Origin: Bacteroidia bacterium
Lineage (GTDB): Bacteria > Bacteroidota > Bacteroidia > J057
Assembly: GCA_041391665.1 (NCBI GenBank)
Contig: JAWKNO010000003.1
Span: 1,116,001-1,180,000, forward strand
Length of the DNA: 64,000 nucleotides
Direction of reading: 5' to 3'
Below are positions 43,406 through 52,293 of the stretch, in pieces; within the stretch, counting starts at the first letter, position 1; every line of letters starts with the position of its first letter. The notes under the pieces were generated by a model, which had not been told where the DNA came from, did no database searches, and was given only the letters and a program-made list of their open reading frames with translations. The position numbers and the translations under genes are program-made.

Positions 43406-44284
43406 TCAGTTTAAATTCAAACGATCCCGCCAATTGGGGCTTTCAAGAATGATTTCCAGGAAATTCTTTTTTGCGAACTGCGTCTTGTAGCTATGGTCTC
43501 GGTGCAATTCGGTGTATAATCGCTCTGATTCATCTACCAGATAGTCAATGTCTGGCTCCAGCGACTTTTTGAATGTGCTAAACTCTTTTTGATTGAAAAG
43601 TAGATGTTTGGCATCTACCATACCATGTTCAAGTGCGACAGTTACTTTCTTGTGGCACCTGCAGGGATTTGCCTTGTTGACCAAACCACATTTATTGAGC
43701 ATGAAATTATGTAAGTCCTTTCGGGCATTGCTCAGCTTCTTTCGGTAATTGTCTTTGGATAATTCCATGATTTCTGACCCAATGTTGTGGTCTGCACCAA
43801 AAATATCACCGATTACATAGATCATACGCTGCTCTTTCGTAAGACAAAGCAGCATACCGGAGAGGCATTGCAACCGGACTTCCCGTATTTCATCTTTTTT
43901 GCTCTCTTGCTCTTCAAGGGATATGTCTATACTCTCACTTGAGTCGAGCATGATTCCAAGATCTTCGAAATTGTCAGCAAAACGATTGCTTGGTTTTTTC
44001 TGATCGTTTAAAAAGTGATTTCGAACGATTCTGTAGGCCCAGGTGCGAAATGAGCTTTCGCTTTTAAACGAACTAAGATTGGAGATGATCTTCAATAATG
44101 CTTCCTGAGTCAAATCTTCCGCTTTCACAGGATCTCCCAACATCTTCCAGGCCATATTGTAAATGAAAGGCTGATGTTTTTGAATCAGGCTGTTCAATGA
44201 GCTTTTTTTGCCCTCAAGTATCTCGGCAACTAATATGCTGTCAGGCGTATCGCTGGTATAAGAAGTGGAGAATGGGTTCATCAT
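43406..44284 (-). CDS. ECF-type sigma factor with extended C-terminus
   Basis: 292 residues, longer than a typical ~180-residue ECF sigma. Region 2 is at about 37-105 (LIQKHQPFIYNMAWKMLGDP, then AEDLTQEALLKIISNL and RTWAYRIVRNHFLND). A divergent region 4 (about 135-190) contains SKDNYRKKLSNARKDLHNFM. An extra ~100-residue tail has the cysteine cluster NPCRCHKKV. The tail may bind metal or regulate the factor, as no separate anti-sigma gene is adjacent. It is first in a minus-strand group of small membrane-protein genes, its likely targets. Confidence 0.88.
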   Translation of the reverse strand: MMNPFSTSYTSDTPDSILVAEILEGKKSSLNSLIQKHQPFIYNMAWKMLGDPVKAEDLTQEALLKIISNLSSFKSESSFRTWAYRIVRNHFLNDQKKPSNRFADNFEDLGIMLDSSESIDISLEEQESKKDEIREVRLQCLSGMLLCLTKEQRMIYVIGDIFGADHNIGSEIMELSKDNYRKKLSNARKDLHNFMLNKCGLVNKANPCRCHKKVTVALEHGMVDAKHLLFNQKEFSTFKKSLEPDIDYLVDESERLYTELHRDHSYKTQFAKKNFLEIILESPNWRDRLNLN

Positions 44285-44413
44285 ATTTTACAATTGCTGC
44301 ACAATGTAGGTAAAGATACAGTGCCGACTTTTAAAAAGCATTGTCGTTCTCCACAGTATTGCAGGATGTTCTTCCTATAAATTCAAAAAAATCAAGTTGT
44401 CATTCAGAACGTT

Positions 44414-45715
44414 TTAATACACCCATTTGTTAAAAAAGACCTTTAATTTTCGATTAGCAGATATTTCCATTGCTGATTGAAAATCTTCGGTGGTCACTGA
44501 TTTGCCATAATATTTTTGAGTAAAAAACAGAATTCCGTTCCAAAACAATTCATCTCCTAATTCTTCCCGTAGCAAATGTAAAACATAAGCCCCTTTAAAG
44601 TAGACCAGGTTTCTATCATCCTTTGTTGGGCTTGACCAATCAGTAAATACTAATGGTTTATCCCCTCCATTTGACTTTATTTTATCGTAAACATCAAAGT
44701 AACTATTTATATCTTGTTGATATTTTTCCTTTCCAAACCTGTGTTCATTATAAGCGGCTGACATGTATGTTGCAAATCCTTCATTTAGCCAAAAGTGATT
44801 CCAGTTTTTGCATGTAACCATGTTTCCCCACCATTGATGGGCTAACTCATGTGATATCAAATTCGTCTCGGTACTATCTTTGAGGACAAGTTCCCCATAT
44901 GAGTTTTTTAATATTGAAAATCCAGACATTTCTTGATAATGATTCCCAATCAATATTTGAAAATATGAGTTTTGAGGAAATGGGATACCTGATTTTTTTT
45001 CAAAAAATGACATCATATCACCTGTAAATTTAAAGATTTGTTCAATCTCTTCAGGTGTATGATTGTGCGCATAATAATTGAAAGTTACATTATTATAATT
45101 GGCATTAAATTCATTGAAAGCGCCTATGGCAAAACCATAGGTGTAAGCAGGTGTTTCATATTCTTGATTCCAGGAATATAGAACCTTGTTGTTGTCGCTT
45201 TTAAGCGTATCAATCAAAACTCCACTTGCAATGCTTATTAACTGGTCAGGAATTAATAAATCAATTTTAATAATTGCTCTATCGTCAGGCGAAAAATTGC
45301 AAATCATCCATTCATTAGAGAAATATACGGTATATAATTGTGGGAGGGATGAAGAGAAAACTACACCTCTTTTAGGGTTTCCTTCATAAAATATTTGTAC
45401 TTCATATTCAAAGGAATCATTTTTAGTAAATGAAACAATTGTTTTTCCATTTACTTGCTCAAATGCTATGATGTCTCTTCCTTTTATTTCTGTTACATTC
45501 AAGTTTCCAGAATCAAAAACCACTTTTTCAGCTTCAGGGTCTGTTTTGAATTTTATTTGCACATTGCCTTTGATCTGTTGCTCAGATATATTGGGTTCTA
45601 AATACACATGATAACTTAACACATCGAGATGCTTATTTTCGATTGATTGAGCAACCAAATCGCCGGAAAATAAAAAGCCCAAAAGAAGAAAAGGATGTAA
45701 GTGTTTTAGTTTCAT
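44414..45715 (-). CDS. M1-family metallopeptidase, short form
   Basis: 433 residues from ATG 45715 (signal peptide ...LFSGDLVAQ). The zinc site is complete: HELAHQWWG with H289, E290 and H293, and NEGFATY with E312. The usual GAMEN substrate motif is replaced by EMSG in YQEMSGFS. The protein ends soon after the thermolysin-like domain, without the ERAP1-like C-terminal domain of full-length PepN, so it is a small secreted aminopeptidase-like enzyme. Specificity cannot be assigned. Confidence 0.9.
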   Translation of the reverse strand: MKLKHLHPFLLLGFLFSGDLVAQSIENKHLDVLSYHVYLEPNISEQQIKGNVQIKFKTDPEAEKVVFDSGNLNVTEIKGRDIIAFEQVNGKTIVSFTKNDSFEYEVQIFYEGNPKRGVVFSSSLPQLYTVYFSNEWMICNFSPDDRAIIKIDLLIPDQLISIASGVLIDTLKSDNNKVLYSWNQEYETPAYTYGFAIGAFNEFNANYNNVTFNYYAHNHTPEEIEQIFKFTGDMMSFFEKKSGIPFPQNSYFQILIGNHYQEMSGFSILKNSYGELVLKDSTETNLISHELAHQWWGNMVTCKNWNHFWLNEGFATYMSAAYNEHRFGKEKYQQDINSYFDVYDKIKSNGGDKPLVFTDWSSPTKDDRNLVYFKGAYVLHLLREELGDELFWNGILFFTQKYYGKSVTTEDFQSAMEISANRKLKVFFNKWVY

Positions 45716-45760
45716 AAAATCCATTTATAGTAGACTGAGTTATTGTGTATCATTCATAAT

Positions 45761-46078
45761 CGGAATTATAAACCTATTGGGAGGGATCATAAAATACACT
45801 TCTGCGGAACTTTGCGTTTCCTTTGCGTCCTCTGTGTGAACTGGAGAATCTGTGATCGGAGATCATCTCTCTGCTTTTGGACGCAGAGGAACGCAAAGTA
45901 CCACGCAAAGTAACGCAGATGTTACCTTTTCCCTTTGCGTCTGCCCGTGCAGATGCGATTCCTTTGCGAAACTCTGCGTGAACCATAGCGATGTTGATCG
46001 GAGATCATTTTCATTACTTTGCAAATATATGAGGAAACGCAGAGCTTCTCAGAAACTCCCAATTACTTTATAATTCCG
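45761..46078. repeat. Hairpin element, intact copy
   Basis: The left end CGGAATTATAAACCTATTGG (45761-45780) is matched by the inverse of the right end (46056-46078) at about 20 of 23 positions. The interior is itself a long imperfect hairpin: CTGCGGAACTTTGCGTTTCC and CCTTTGCGTCCTCTG pair with GGACGCAGAGGAACGCAAAG and ACGCAAAGTAACGCAG. GATGTTGATCGGAGATCATT lies near the right end. About 318 bp, no coding capacity. It follows the M1 peptidase upstream region. Confidence 0.72.
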
Positions 46079-46325
46079 TTCATAATTACCGATAACAGTT
46101 TGGCGAATCGCAATAGCTTTAAGTAATCGTTTCTTGATTCCATTTCATTTAAAATGGTTCCGAATTTAATAATTATTGCCAATCAGGATATTGAATAAAT
46201 ATCCTGATAGAGATCTGGTTGATCTGTGGAAGAATTTCGCACGGAGCGGAGTAGTTTCCTAAGACTATGCAGATACTTGATTATTCCAGCGTCCTTACAT
46301 TAGCTGGTACTATAACCTATTCATT

Positions 46326-46424
46326 AGGGTGCAATTAAAAATGTCGCACCGTCGTTCTTGCCGTAGTTAAGAAAGCGCAAATAAAGGTCCCTCCTCGCGA
46401 CCGCGAGATTTTGAATTACACCCT
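46326..46424. mobile_element. MITE, short copy
   Basis: AGGGTGCAATTAAAAATGTC opens the element and ATTTTGAATTACACCCT closes it; the ends are inverted repeats matching those of 47722-47912. Inner words GTAGTTAAGAAAGCGCAAAT and AAAGGTCCCTCC also occur, in inverted orientation, in the longer copy. At 99 bp it is an internally deleted derivative. It ends 8 nt before the stop of the small membrane protein. The rest of 46079-46325 holds no supported gene. Confidence 0.75.
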
Positions 46425-46432
46425 ATTCTTCA

Positions 46433-46615
46433 TCATTGACCTTCGTCAGATTTTGGTTTTTCCTTGAATAACAATATGCTTCCTATAAGCGTGATACCTA
46501 AGAATATTCCGGTGAAATATTCCCAAAATGCAGAATTACTAAATGCTAGATAAACCCCTGAAATAATGCTTAATACGCCAATGATTATAACGGTTATTTT
46601 TACTGATTTTGTCAT
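46433..46615 (-). CDS. Small two-helix membrane protein
   Basis: 60 residues with two hydrophobic helices (VKITVIIIGVLSIISGVYLA and FTGIFLGITLIGSILLF) and a polar tail KEKPKSDEGQ. The start ATG is standard and the composition is convincing for a real small membrane protein. No family was recognised. It lies between a MITE copy and the epimerase gene. Confidence 0.55.
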   Translation of the reverse strand: MTKSVKITVIIIGVLSIISGVYLAFSNSAFWEYFTGIFLGITLIGSILLFKEKPKSDEGQ

Positions 46616-46768
46616 ATCTATTTGTTTTGGGTATAATTATCAACTATAGTCTTTTTCAATATAGTAAAGTTGAGCCTGGCCAACGCTTTATTTTTTCTTT
46701 CTCCAATCTTTTACCGCATTGCCAAAGGCCTTTGCATTTTCCGGAGAAAGCTCATCCCAAACTAGCAA

Positions 46769-47671
46769 TTAGTCCCTTTTCAAGTATTTCTGCCAGTTAT
46801 GCTGTTCCCTAAACCCCAGCACTTCACGGATTTTGCGGTTTGAAAACAAGGCTTCATGTTCCCCCAATTCACGGGTAATGGGCACGCCGGGGAAAAACTG
46901 TTCAGCCAATTCTTTGCTGGGGATAATCGCACCGTTGTGATCATTTCCGGCATTAAAAATCTGAAAACCAAGGTCATCTTTTTTCAAACACAAATCTACA
47001 ATCTGTCCCAGGTCTCGCGCATCAATATAACAGAATGCATTTCTTCGGCGCACCTCCGGGTTTTTGAAATAATGGGGAAACAGTTCAGCGTATTCGTGAG
47101 GCTCAATCACATTTCCGATACGAAGGGCATAAATATCAAAACCCGACCGTCGCTGGAAGCTGCGTGCCGTTTTCTCATTCACGACCTTAGACAAGCCATA
47201 GCTATCCATGGGATCAACGTCATAGTCCTCCTCCAAGGGCAGCGAATGAGGGTTGGTTTTGCCGTCTGAAAAACAGATTCCGTAGGTAGTCTCTGACGAA
47301 GCAATAATAATCTTTTTGATCCCAAGCTTGACAGCCGCTTCTATCACATTATAGGTGCCGACGGTATTGACGCGAAAAGTCTCATTGTCAGGTTTGAGCA
47401 ATATCCGGGGAACGGCAGCAAAATGTACGACAGCATCAAATTTGGGAATGCCAGTGCCTGGTTCCAACTCATCAAATCCGGCATACGAACTCATGGCATT
47501 AAACATCTGGCCGGAATCAGTAATATCAGCTGTCAGATTATCTACCCCCGGGTAATCCAAAGGCAGGAGGTCAACATTCATCACGCGATGTCCCTGGTCG
47601 AGAAGGTAAGGGATGACGTGTTTTCCCGCTTTTCCCGATCCCCCTGTAAAAAATATTCGCTTTTTAGTCAT
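46769..47671 (-). CDS. NAD-dependent epimerase/dehydratase (extended SDR)
   Basis: 300 residues. The nucleotide-binding loop is TGGSGKAGKHV at about residues 9-19. The catalytic region has SSETTYG (Ser/Thr), and YGLSK supplies the active Tyr and Lys. HFAAVPR, NTVGTYNVIEAA and the closing NAGND segment are typical of sugar-nucleotide or uronate-type extended SDRs. Uronate dehydrogenase-like activity is possible given the pectin genes elsewhere but is not shown. Its upstream region carries a MITE starting 51 nt before the start codon. Confidence 0.9.
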   Translation of the reverse strand: MTKKRIFFTGGSGKAGKHVIPYLLDQGHRVMNVDLLPLDYPGVDNLTADITDSGQMFNAMSSYAGFDELEPGTGIPKFDAVVHFAAVPRILLKPDNETFRVNTVGTYNVIEAAVKLGIKKIIIASSETTYGICFSDGKTNPHSLPLEEDYDVDPMDSYGLSKVVNEKTARSFQRRSGFDIYALRIGNVIEPHEYAELFPHYFKNPEVRRRNAFCYIDARDLGQIVDLCLKKDDLGFQIFNAGNDHNGAIIPSKELAEQFFPGVPITRELGEHEALFSNRKIREVLGFREQHNWQKYLKRD

Positions 47672-47721
47672 GGATTTTCCTGTTTAAGAATGATTTTATT
47701 TCTTCCCGGCTGAGAATATGT

Positions 47722-47912
47722 GGGTGTAATTCAAAATGTCGCAGTCGCGGGTTAGATATGAAAGGTCCCTCCTCGCTATCGCTCGTTCGGGTCCCGGAGA
47801 CTCTTTCGGACCCGACGACCAACGGGAGGCCGAAAGGCCCCTTTCGGGGAGGGACCTTTCTTTGCGCCTTCTTAGCTACGGAAAGATGGTACGACATTTT
47901 GAATTGCACCCT
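47722..47912. mobile_element. MITE, long copy with nested inverted repeats
   Basis: Outer ends are GGGTGTAATTCAAAATGTCG and the inverse of GGGTGCAATTCAAAATGTCG (19 of 20 paired). A second inverted repeat inside, GAAAGGTCCCTCC with GGAGGGACCTTTC, flanks a GC-rich centre with further short palindromes (GGCCGAAAGGCC). No coding capacity, 191 bp. It is the inverted counterpart of the copy at 46326. Confidence 0.8.
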
Positions 47913-47956
47913 AACTCGCCTTACCCATATCAGTGCTTTTGCTCGCATTACCATTC

Positions 47957-49501
47957 TTATTTCCTATTCATCGAATTTATTCTTTCCTGGATCTGAAGAA
48001 GGACTTTCTTATGCGTAAACTGCGTGCAATGCCCTTCCATAGCTGAATACTCTATTACGGCATCTGAAGTTGGATTTTTCGTTGTTTTTAAAAAAGAATC
48101 AAACTCTCTGGTGCCGGTATTCAAGTAATAATGATCCATGTCGCCCATCCAAATGTAAATTTTTCCCTCAATTTTCGGACCCAATTCGGCCCAATTTTCT
48201 TTGGCGTAAAGCTTAAAGTCATACTTTTTCCAATATTCAGCCACCTCGTGATCTATTTTTCCTGTGATTGGATCAATGAGCGGTTTAGGTAAACCATTAT
48301 TACCCCTGGGGCTGTATAATGCTGTATGGGCACTTATTTGCCCACCGGAATTCAGGTAGGTGTTTGACGAGCCCAGAACATTTTCATATTGAATAAATGT
48401 ACGTAAGGAAAGTATAGGCTCTCCGGAAGTTTCTCTCATTATCGGCCTTTCGTAACCATATTCATTCACAAATGCGTTTTCATCCTTGTAGATATTAATC
48501 AACTGGTAATTTTCAAAAGCGATGGCATCCGGGCTGTATGAAAAAACTCCATTGAACATCTCCGGATAATACAATTGCAGGCCAAGAGAAACCCAGCCTC
48601 CGGTAGAACAACCATCTATGAATCTGTAGGTAGAAGACTGGGTACCCCGGTATAGGTCTTCTATATGTGGAATCAATTCTTTAACCAAAGCATAGCCATA
48701 AGGACCACTATTTTCAGAATCCATTTGATAAGAGTCGCCAAATGGACCTTCACCATCAAGAAATACATTGATTATTTCGGGTGCTTCGCCTGAAACCCAC
48801 CAATTCATGAATTCTTTATCATTAAGAAGTCTGTTTATTCTATTATATCGTCCACCATATCCGGCTACGTTGTACCGAATCGGATATTCTTTCTTACTAT
48901 CATAGTTCTGAGGAAGTAAAACAGATGCCTTTAAAAACATGTTTTTCCCCCACCATTTAGATAAAGTATCACTCCTTAGTTCAACCATACGAACTAATGG
49001 ATGCTCAGCAATTTTTCTGTTTTCTATTTTTTGATTGAGAATGAATGATAGATTCTGAGGCTTGTTTACTGTTATTTGTTTCTTTTCACTGTAAATATTT
49101 CCCGGCTCGTCTATTCTGGATTCATCTGAATTATGGTCCCAGACTATTTGTACATAGTATTTTCCAGCCGGAACATTTTTTAAAGTCCACTCAGGTGTAC
49201 CGATCCAGCCGGCATCTCCTTTCACCTTTAAGGTTTTGCCAGGGTCAAAACCGGCGATGTTTTTAGCGAATATATGTGTTTTTGCCCATGGATCTGGCCA
49301 AATCTGAGTCCTTGGCTCCCTAATTGAATCTACACTCATAAAGACCAATAGCCGGCCTTTTTCCTTAAAGGATTCCATTAATTCCTTTTCGACAGAAATG
49401 TCAATGGAAACGGGATAGCTCGATTTTTGACCAAAGGCCATTTGATTCCAAAGAATCAATAATATTCCCATCAAAAAAGCCTGCTCCTTAAAGTTTTTCA
49501 T
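47957..49501 (-). CDS. Secreted esterase-type alpha/beta hydrolase
   Basis: 514 residues with a signal peptide (to about residue 24). Residues ~30-155 form a beta-sandwich, and ~180-510 an esterase D-like (PF00756) alpha/beta hydrolase. The nucleophile elbow is GCSTGGW with S299. The oxyanion region is VAGYGGRYNR. The late EGHCTQFTHKK carries the likely catalytic His. Relatives cleave feruloyl, acetyl or enterobactin-type esters. Substrate uncertain. Confidence 0.82.
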   Translation of the reverse strand: MKNFKEQAFLMGILLILWNQMAFGQKSSYPVSIDISVEKELMESFKEKGRLLVFMSVDSIREPRTQIWPDPWAKTHIFAKNIAGFDPGKTLKVKGDAGWIGTPEWTLKNVPAGKYYVQIVWDHNSDESRIDEPGNIYSEKKQITVNKPQNLSFILNQKIENRKIAEHPLVRMVELRSDTLSKWWGKNMFLKASVLLPQNYDSKKEYPIRYNVAGYGGRYNRINRLLNDKEFMNWWVSGEAPEIINVFLDGEGPFGDSYQMDSENSGPYGYALVKELIPHIEDLYRGTQSSTYRFIDGCSTGGWVSLGLQLYYPEMFNGVFSYSPDAIAFENYQLINIYKDENAFVNEYGYERPIMRETSGEPILSLRTFIQYENVLGSSNTYLNSGGQISAHTALYSPRGNNGLPKPLIDPITGKIDHEVAEYWKKYDFKLYAKENWAELGPKIEGKIYIWMGDMDHYYLNTGTREFDSFLKTTKNPTSDAVIEYSAMEGHCTQFTHKKVLLQIQERINSMNRK

Positions 49502-49706
49502 ACCTGTTTTTTAATAAATGGCAATGACACCGCTAACTGAAGTTCACAGCAACCCAAGAATTTTCAGTTAGCGGGTGTTCACACTCATCAAGTTAAGGAA
49601 AAAAGGATAATCTGAAGCATTGAAATTTGAAGGGTGAGGGATTGATGTTTACGGGGTTTTTGGGGTTAACTTGATGGGGGCGGGGCAGTGTTCGCAGAAT
49701 TTAAAC

Positions 49707-50633
49707 CTATCCAATTATTTCTGGACTAACATGTAGCTTTTTACCATTCATCATGGTAATTGCAAAGGTATCAAAAGCTACATTTAATCTGTCCTTTTGA
49801 AGGGCATTGAAATCGTGATGTATGTACTGATTATCATCTTTACTGATTGTAAATCTCAAGGAGAAACTTCGAATATCGTTCGGAGGAATCCTTATTGGCT
49901 GATGGCGAATATGATAATTAGTATTATTCTGCGTATAGCTTTCTGCAGAAGAAAAAACGTGTAAATTCTCATTAACAGAAACAGAAAACTCCACTTTGCA
50001 AATTGCAATTGTTCGTTGCCCAACGTTTTCAATATTCATCCATAATTCAGAATAATTCTGGCCAAAATTTATATTTGTAAGTCCAACTGCAACAGAATAT
50101 TCAATGATAAATCCTTTTCTATCGTGATAAATTAAATCTAAATCTGCCCTTGATGCTAATTTTGTACCAGTGCTATTTCTCAAATAAATTCGCTGCTCAA
50201 ATGTCTTTTTATTCCCATTAGAATCTTCCTGAATATGCATTCTAATTACATGAGGTTTATCATGTGAATTTGGTATATAGATAACAGATAGTGGGTTATT
50301 TTCATATTCTATTTCGAAATGGTCAATTATGAATGCACGATCAATGTGCTTTGCAATTATCCCCATTAACTCATTAACATCATTTAATTTTGAGTCCTCA
50401 AACCTTGTTGGGTAAAACTTATTTTTATCTTCATCATAGCCAATTACAATGTAGCTATCTCCACCTATTGTATTTGCCATTGCTGATACGTCCTTTAAAA
50501 ATTCATATATTCCATTTGTCATTGACAAATCGTACCATTTCCGCTTGAAATCAAAATTATTATTCTCCTTTTTTAACCCTGCAAGGCTTTGATTTATGTA
50601 AGACCTTACAAGATTCATTACTTGTCCTTCCAT
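49707..50633 (-). CDS. AlbA_2 (Schlafen-like) domain protein
   Basis: 308 residues. The N-terminal ~150 residues match the AlbA_2 domain: FDFKRKWYDLS, then FLKDVSAMANTIGGDSYIVI with the conserved D and NT-GG, and later IPNSHDKPHVI and RIYLRNSTGTKLAS. Residues 160-308 form a beta-rich part without known family. Such proteins occur in phage-defence and transcription-control settings, and related animal proteins cleave tRNA. The gene is AT-rich relative to its neighbours and single. Transfer is likely. Confidence 0.85.
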   Translation of the reverse strand: MEGQVMNLVRSYINQSLAGLKKENNNFDFKRKWYDLSMTNGIYEFLKDVSAMANTIGGDSYIVIGYDEDKNKFYPTRFEDSKLNDVNELMGIIAKHIDRAFIIDHFEIEYENNPLSVIYIPNSHDKPHVIRMHIQEDSNGNKKTFEQRIYLRNSTGTKLASRADLDLIYHDRKGFIIEYSVAVGLTNINFGQNYSELWMNIENVGQRTIAICKVEFSVSVNENLHVFSSAESYTQNNTNYHIRHQPIRIPPNDIRSFSLRFTISKDDNQYIHHDFNALQKDRLNVAFDTFAITMMNGKKLHVSPEIIG

Positions 50634-50830
50634 ATTATATTTATTTTTGATAATGTTAAGAGTATATGTAATGCAACATAGGATTTTCTTCTGAGGAGCG
50701 GTAATGGGGATTCTGGGGTTCTGCGTTGGGCTGAAAGGGATGTCGCCGGATGAAATGCACGTCAGTTTTTTCGGGTTTGTATGATGGTGGAGTTGTGGGG
50801 GCGCTAGCTAATTTGCATCAATAACGTAAA

Positions 50831-51265
50831 TTATCGTTGCTTTACGGTAATTAATCTGATTACCGAAACAATCATAAAAATATCACCAGCAATTAAATGG
50901 CCAATAATTATATTCAGCTTATTTTGTATTTTCCGATTATCCTCATTTTCACCATTGGAGTAATTACTATTATTGGTTATTGTTTCTTGACTATTGGTTG
51001 GTAGGATAATTTTTATGTTATCTTTTTTTTCCAATTTTTTAAGGTAAGTGGTTTTTTTCACTACAATAATCCCTTTTTTCTCAAAAGACACTCTTCCATC
51101 AGAAATTTTATAACTTATTTCCTCCCCTTCTTCCAAATAAATATTATCTATGTTTCCATAAATGGTAAGTTTTGAATTAGCTTTCAGAGTGCCTTCTTTT
51201 TCCACTTGTGAAAAAACAAAAAAAGGGCCAATTAAGATTATTATTGAGAGTAATGAATTTTTCAT
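50831..51265 (-). CDS. Small exported protein with C-terminal membrane helix
   Basis: 144 residues. A signal peptide (LLSIIILIGPFFVFSQ), a short beta-rich domain (KLTIYGNIDNIYLEEGEEIS), a charged Asn-rich linker and one C-terminal hydrophobic segment (IIIGHLIAGDIFMIVSVIRL). No family recognised. It is AT-rich, stands alone, and probably sits in the inner membrane facing the periplasm. Confidence 0.6.
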   Translation of the reverse strand: MKNSLLSIIILIGPFFVFSQVEKEGTLKANSKLTIYGNIDNIYLEEGEEISYKISDGRVSFEKKGIIVVKKTTYLKKLEKKDNIKIILPTNSQETITNNSNYSNGENEDNRKIQNKLNIIIGHLIAGDIFMIVSVIRLITVKQR

Positions 51266-51454
51266 TTTGAATTACGTTATTTATAAATTGTTTTTTATTT
51301 CAATTTGAAATTGGCTCATGGTTGACGAGAATATCTTGATGAAGTAGGAGGATGTTAATGCAGGGTTGCTGTTTTGGGTCTGTTGCGGCTTAGGGGAAGA
51401 GGACAAACTACCGGCTGGTTGCTGTTTATAGGCATTCGCTTTTTCTTTAATCAC

Positions 51455-51781
51455 CTATTTACATTTACAGCCATCACCTACAATCCATTGGCAACAAGGG
51501 TTTGTAGGGCATTCATCTTTTCGGTAACCAGAACACCCACAATTACTTGTACTCCCACAATTTTTCACGCTGTTACCTGGTTCTTCGCATGCAATTCCAT
51601 CCTTGTCGGCATCTAAATCCCCCCTACATTCAGGATCTGCCTCATAGGCTGCTTGTGCAGCAGCTTGTGAAGTATAATTTGCACAATTAGTATCTATGCA
51701 AACGGCTTCTTTACCACATGAAGTAAAGAAAATGCCACCAATTACGATTAATACAAAATAACTAATGAGGAATGGTTTCAT
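51455..51781 (-). CDS. Cysteine-rich lipoprotein with excalibur-like motif
   Basis: 108 residues from ATG 51781 (MKPFLISYFVLIVIGGIFFT, lipobox cysteine in FTSC). Residues ~55-70 contain DLDADKDGIACE, the DxDxDGxxCE calcium-binding excalibur motif. A dense cysteine run follows (NCGSTSNCGCSGYRKDECPT then NPCCQWIVGDGCKCK), about ten cysteines in 40 residues, suggesting a disulfide-knotted tail. Relatives are extracellular, often fused to nucleases. No nuclease domain is present here. Confidence 0.72.
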   Translation of the reverse strand: MKPFLISYFVLIVIGGIFFTSCGKEAVCIDTNCANYTSQAAAQAAYEADPECRGDLDADKDGIACEEPGNSVKNCGSTSNCGCSGYRKDECPTNPCCQWIVGDGCKCK

Positions 51782-52293
51782 ATTTTGTATCATTTGTGAT
51801 TTTAGAGAGTAAGTTATAGCGGTTAGGAAGGGGTTGTGAAAAATCATACTACCAGACATTTTTGAAAAAAAGCGGAAAAAGCAAGCGTATTGTGTTTAAC
51901 ACAACAACGATACCTATGCCTTTTTCGCAACTACTCAAATTTAGTAAAATCTACGCAGAATATGGTCTGGGTGCAGCCAAGAATTTTTACCTGCTGGTCT
52001 CGCTGATCAGTTTAGGCAAAACGGTCGATGCTTCCTCCTCACCTGCTATCTCCCTCTTTCATAGGGGCTCCCTTACTTTATCGAAAAGTGCCCTGTTCGC
52101 GTCCCTCTTACTCTATCTGAAGACCCTATTTAAACAAAAATATAAACCTGTTTTGCAAGATGTACAGTAGTATGTTCCAATAGTCTGATTTTATCATCAA
52201 TTCTGTCTTTTTAAGATGGCTGATAGCGGTAAATGTATGAATCTGTAGCTAAGGTTATGAGCCGGTTAGTAAGGCTATGATTTCAGACATAGT
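51782..52293. other. Noncoding stretch beyond the reversed cassette
   Basis: No supported gene. Next to the HEPN cassette (52170-52293) there is partly repeated sequence, GTAGCTAAGGTTATGAGCC and GTTAGTAAGGCTATG. It recalls CGTAGCTAAGGCCATTG before the cassette-leader repeat at 3680-3697 and could be the outer half of its attC-like site. A 102-codon plus-strand frame (51862-52170) was judged non-coding. Confidence 0.4.

Noticed and set aside
51862..52170. A 102-codon plus-strand frame
   Set aside because: Ser/Leu-rich with no recognisable domain, no start-region support, and it extends toward the probable boundary site of the reversed cassette; likely chance.
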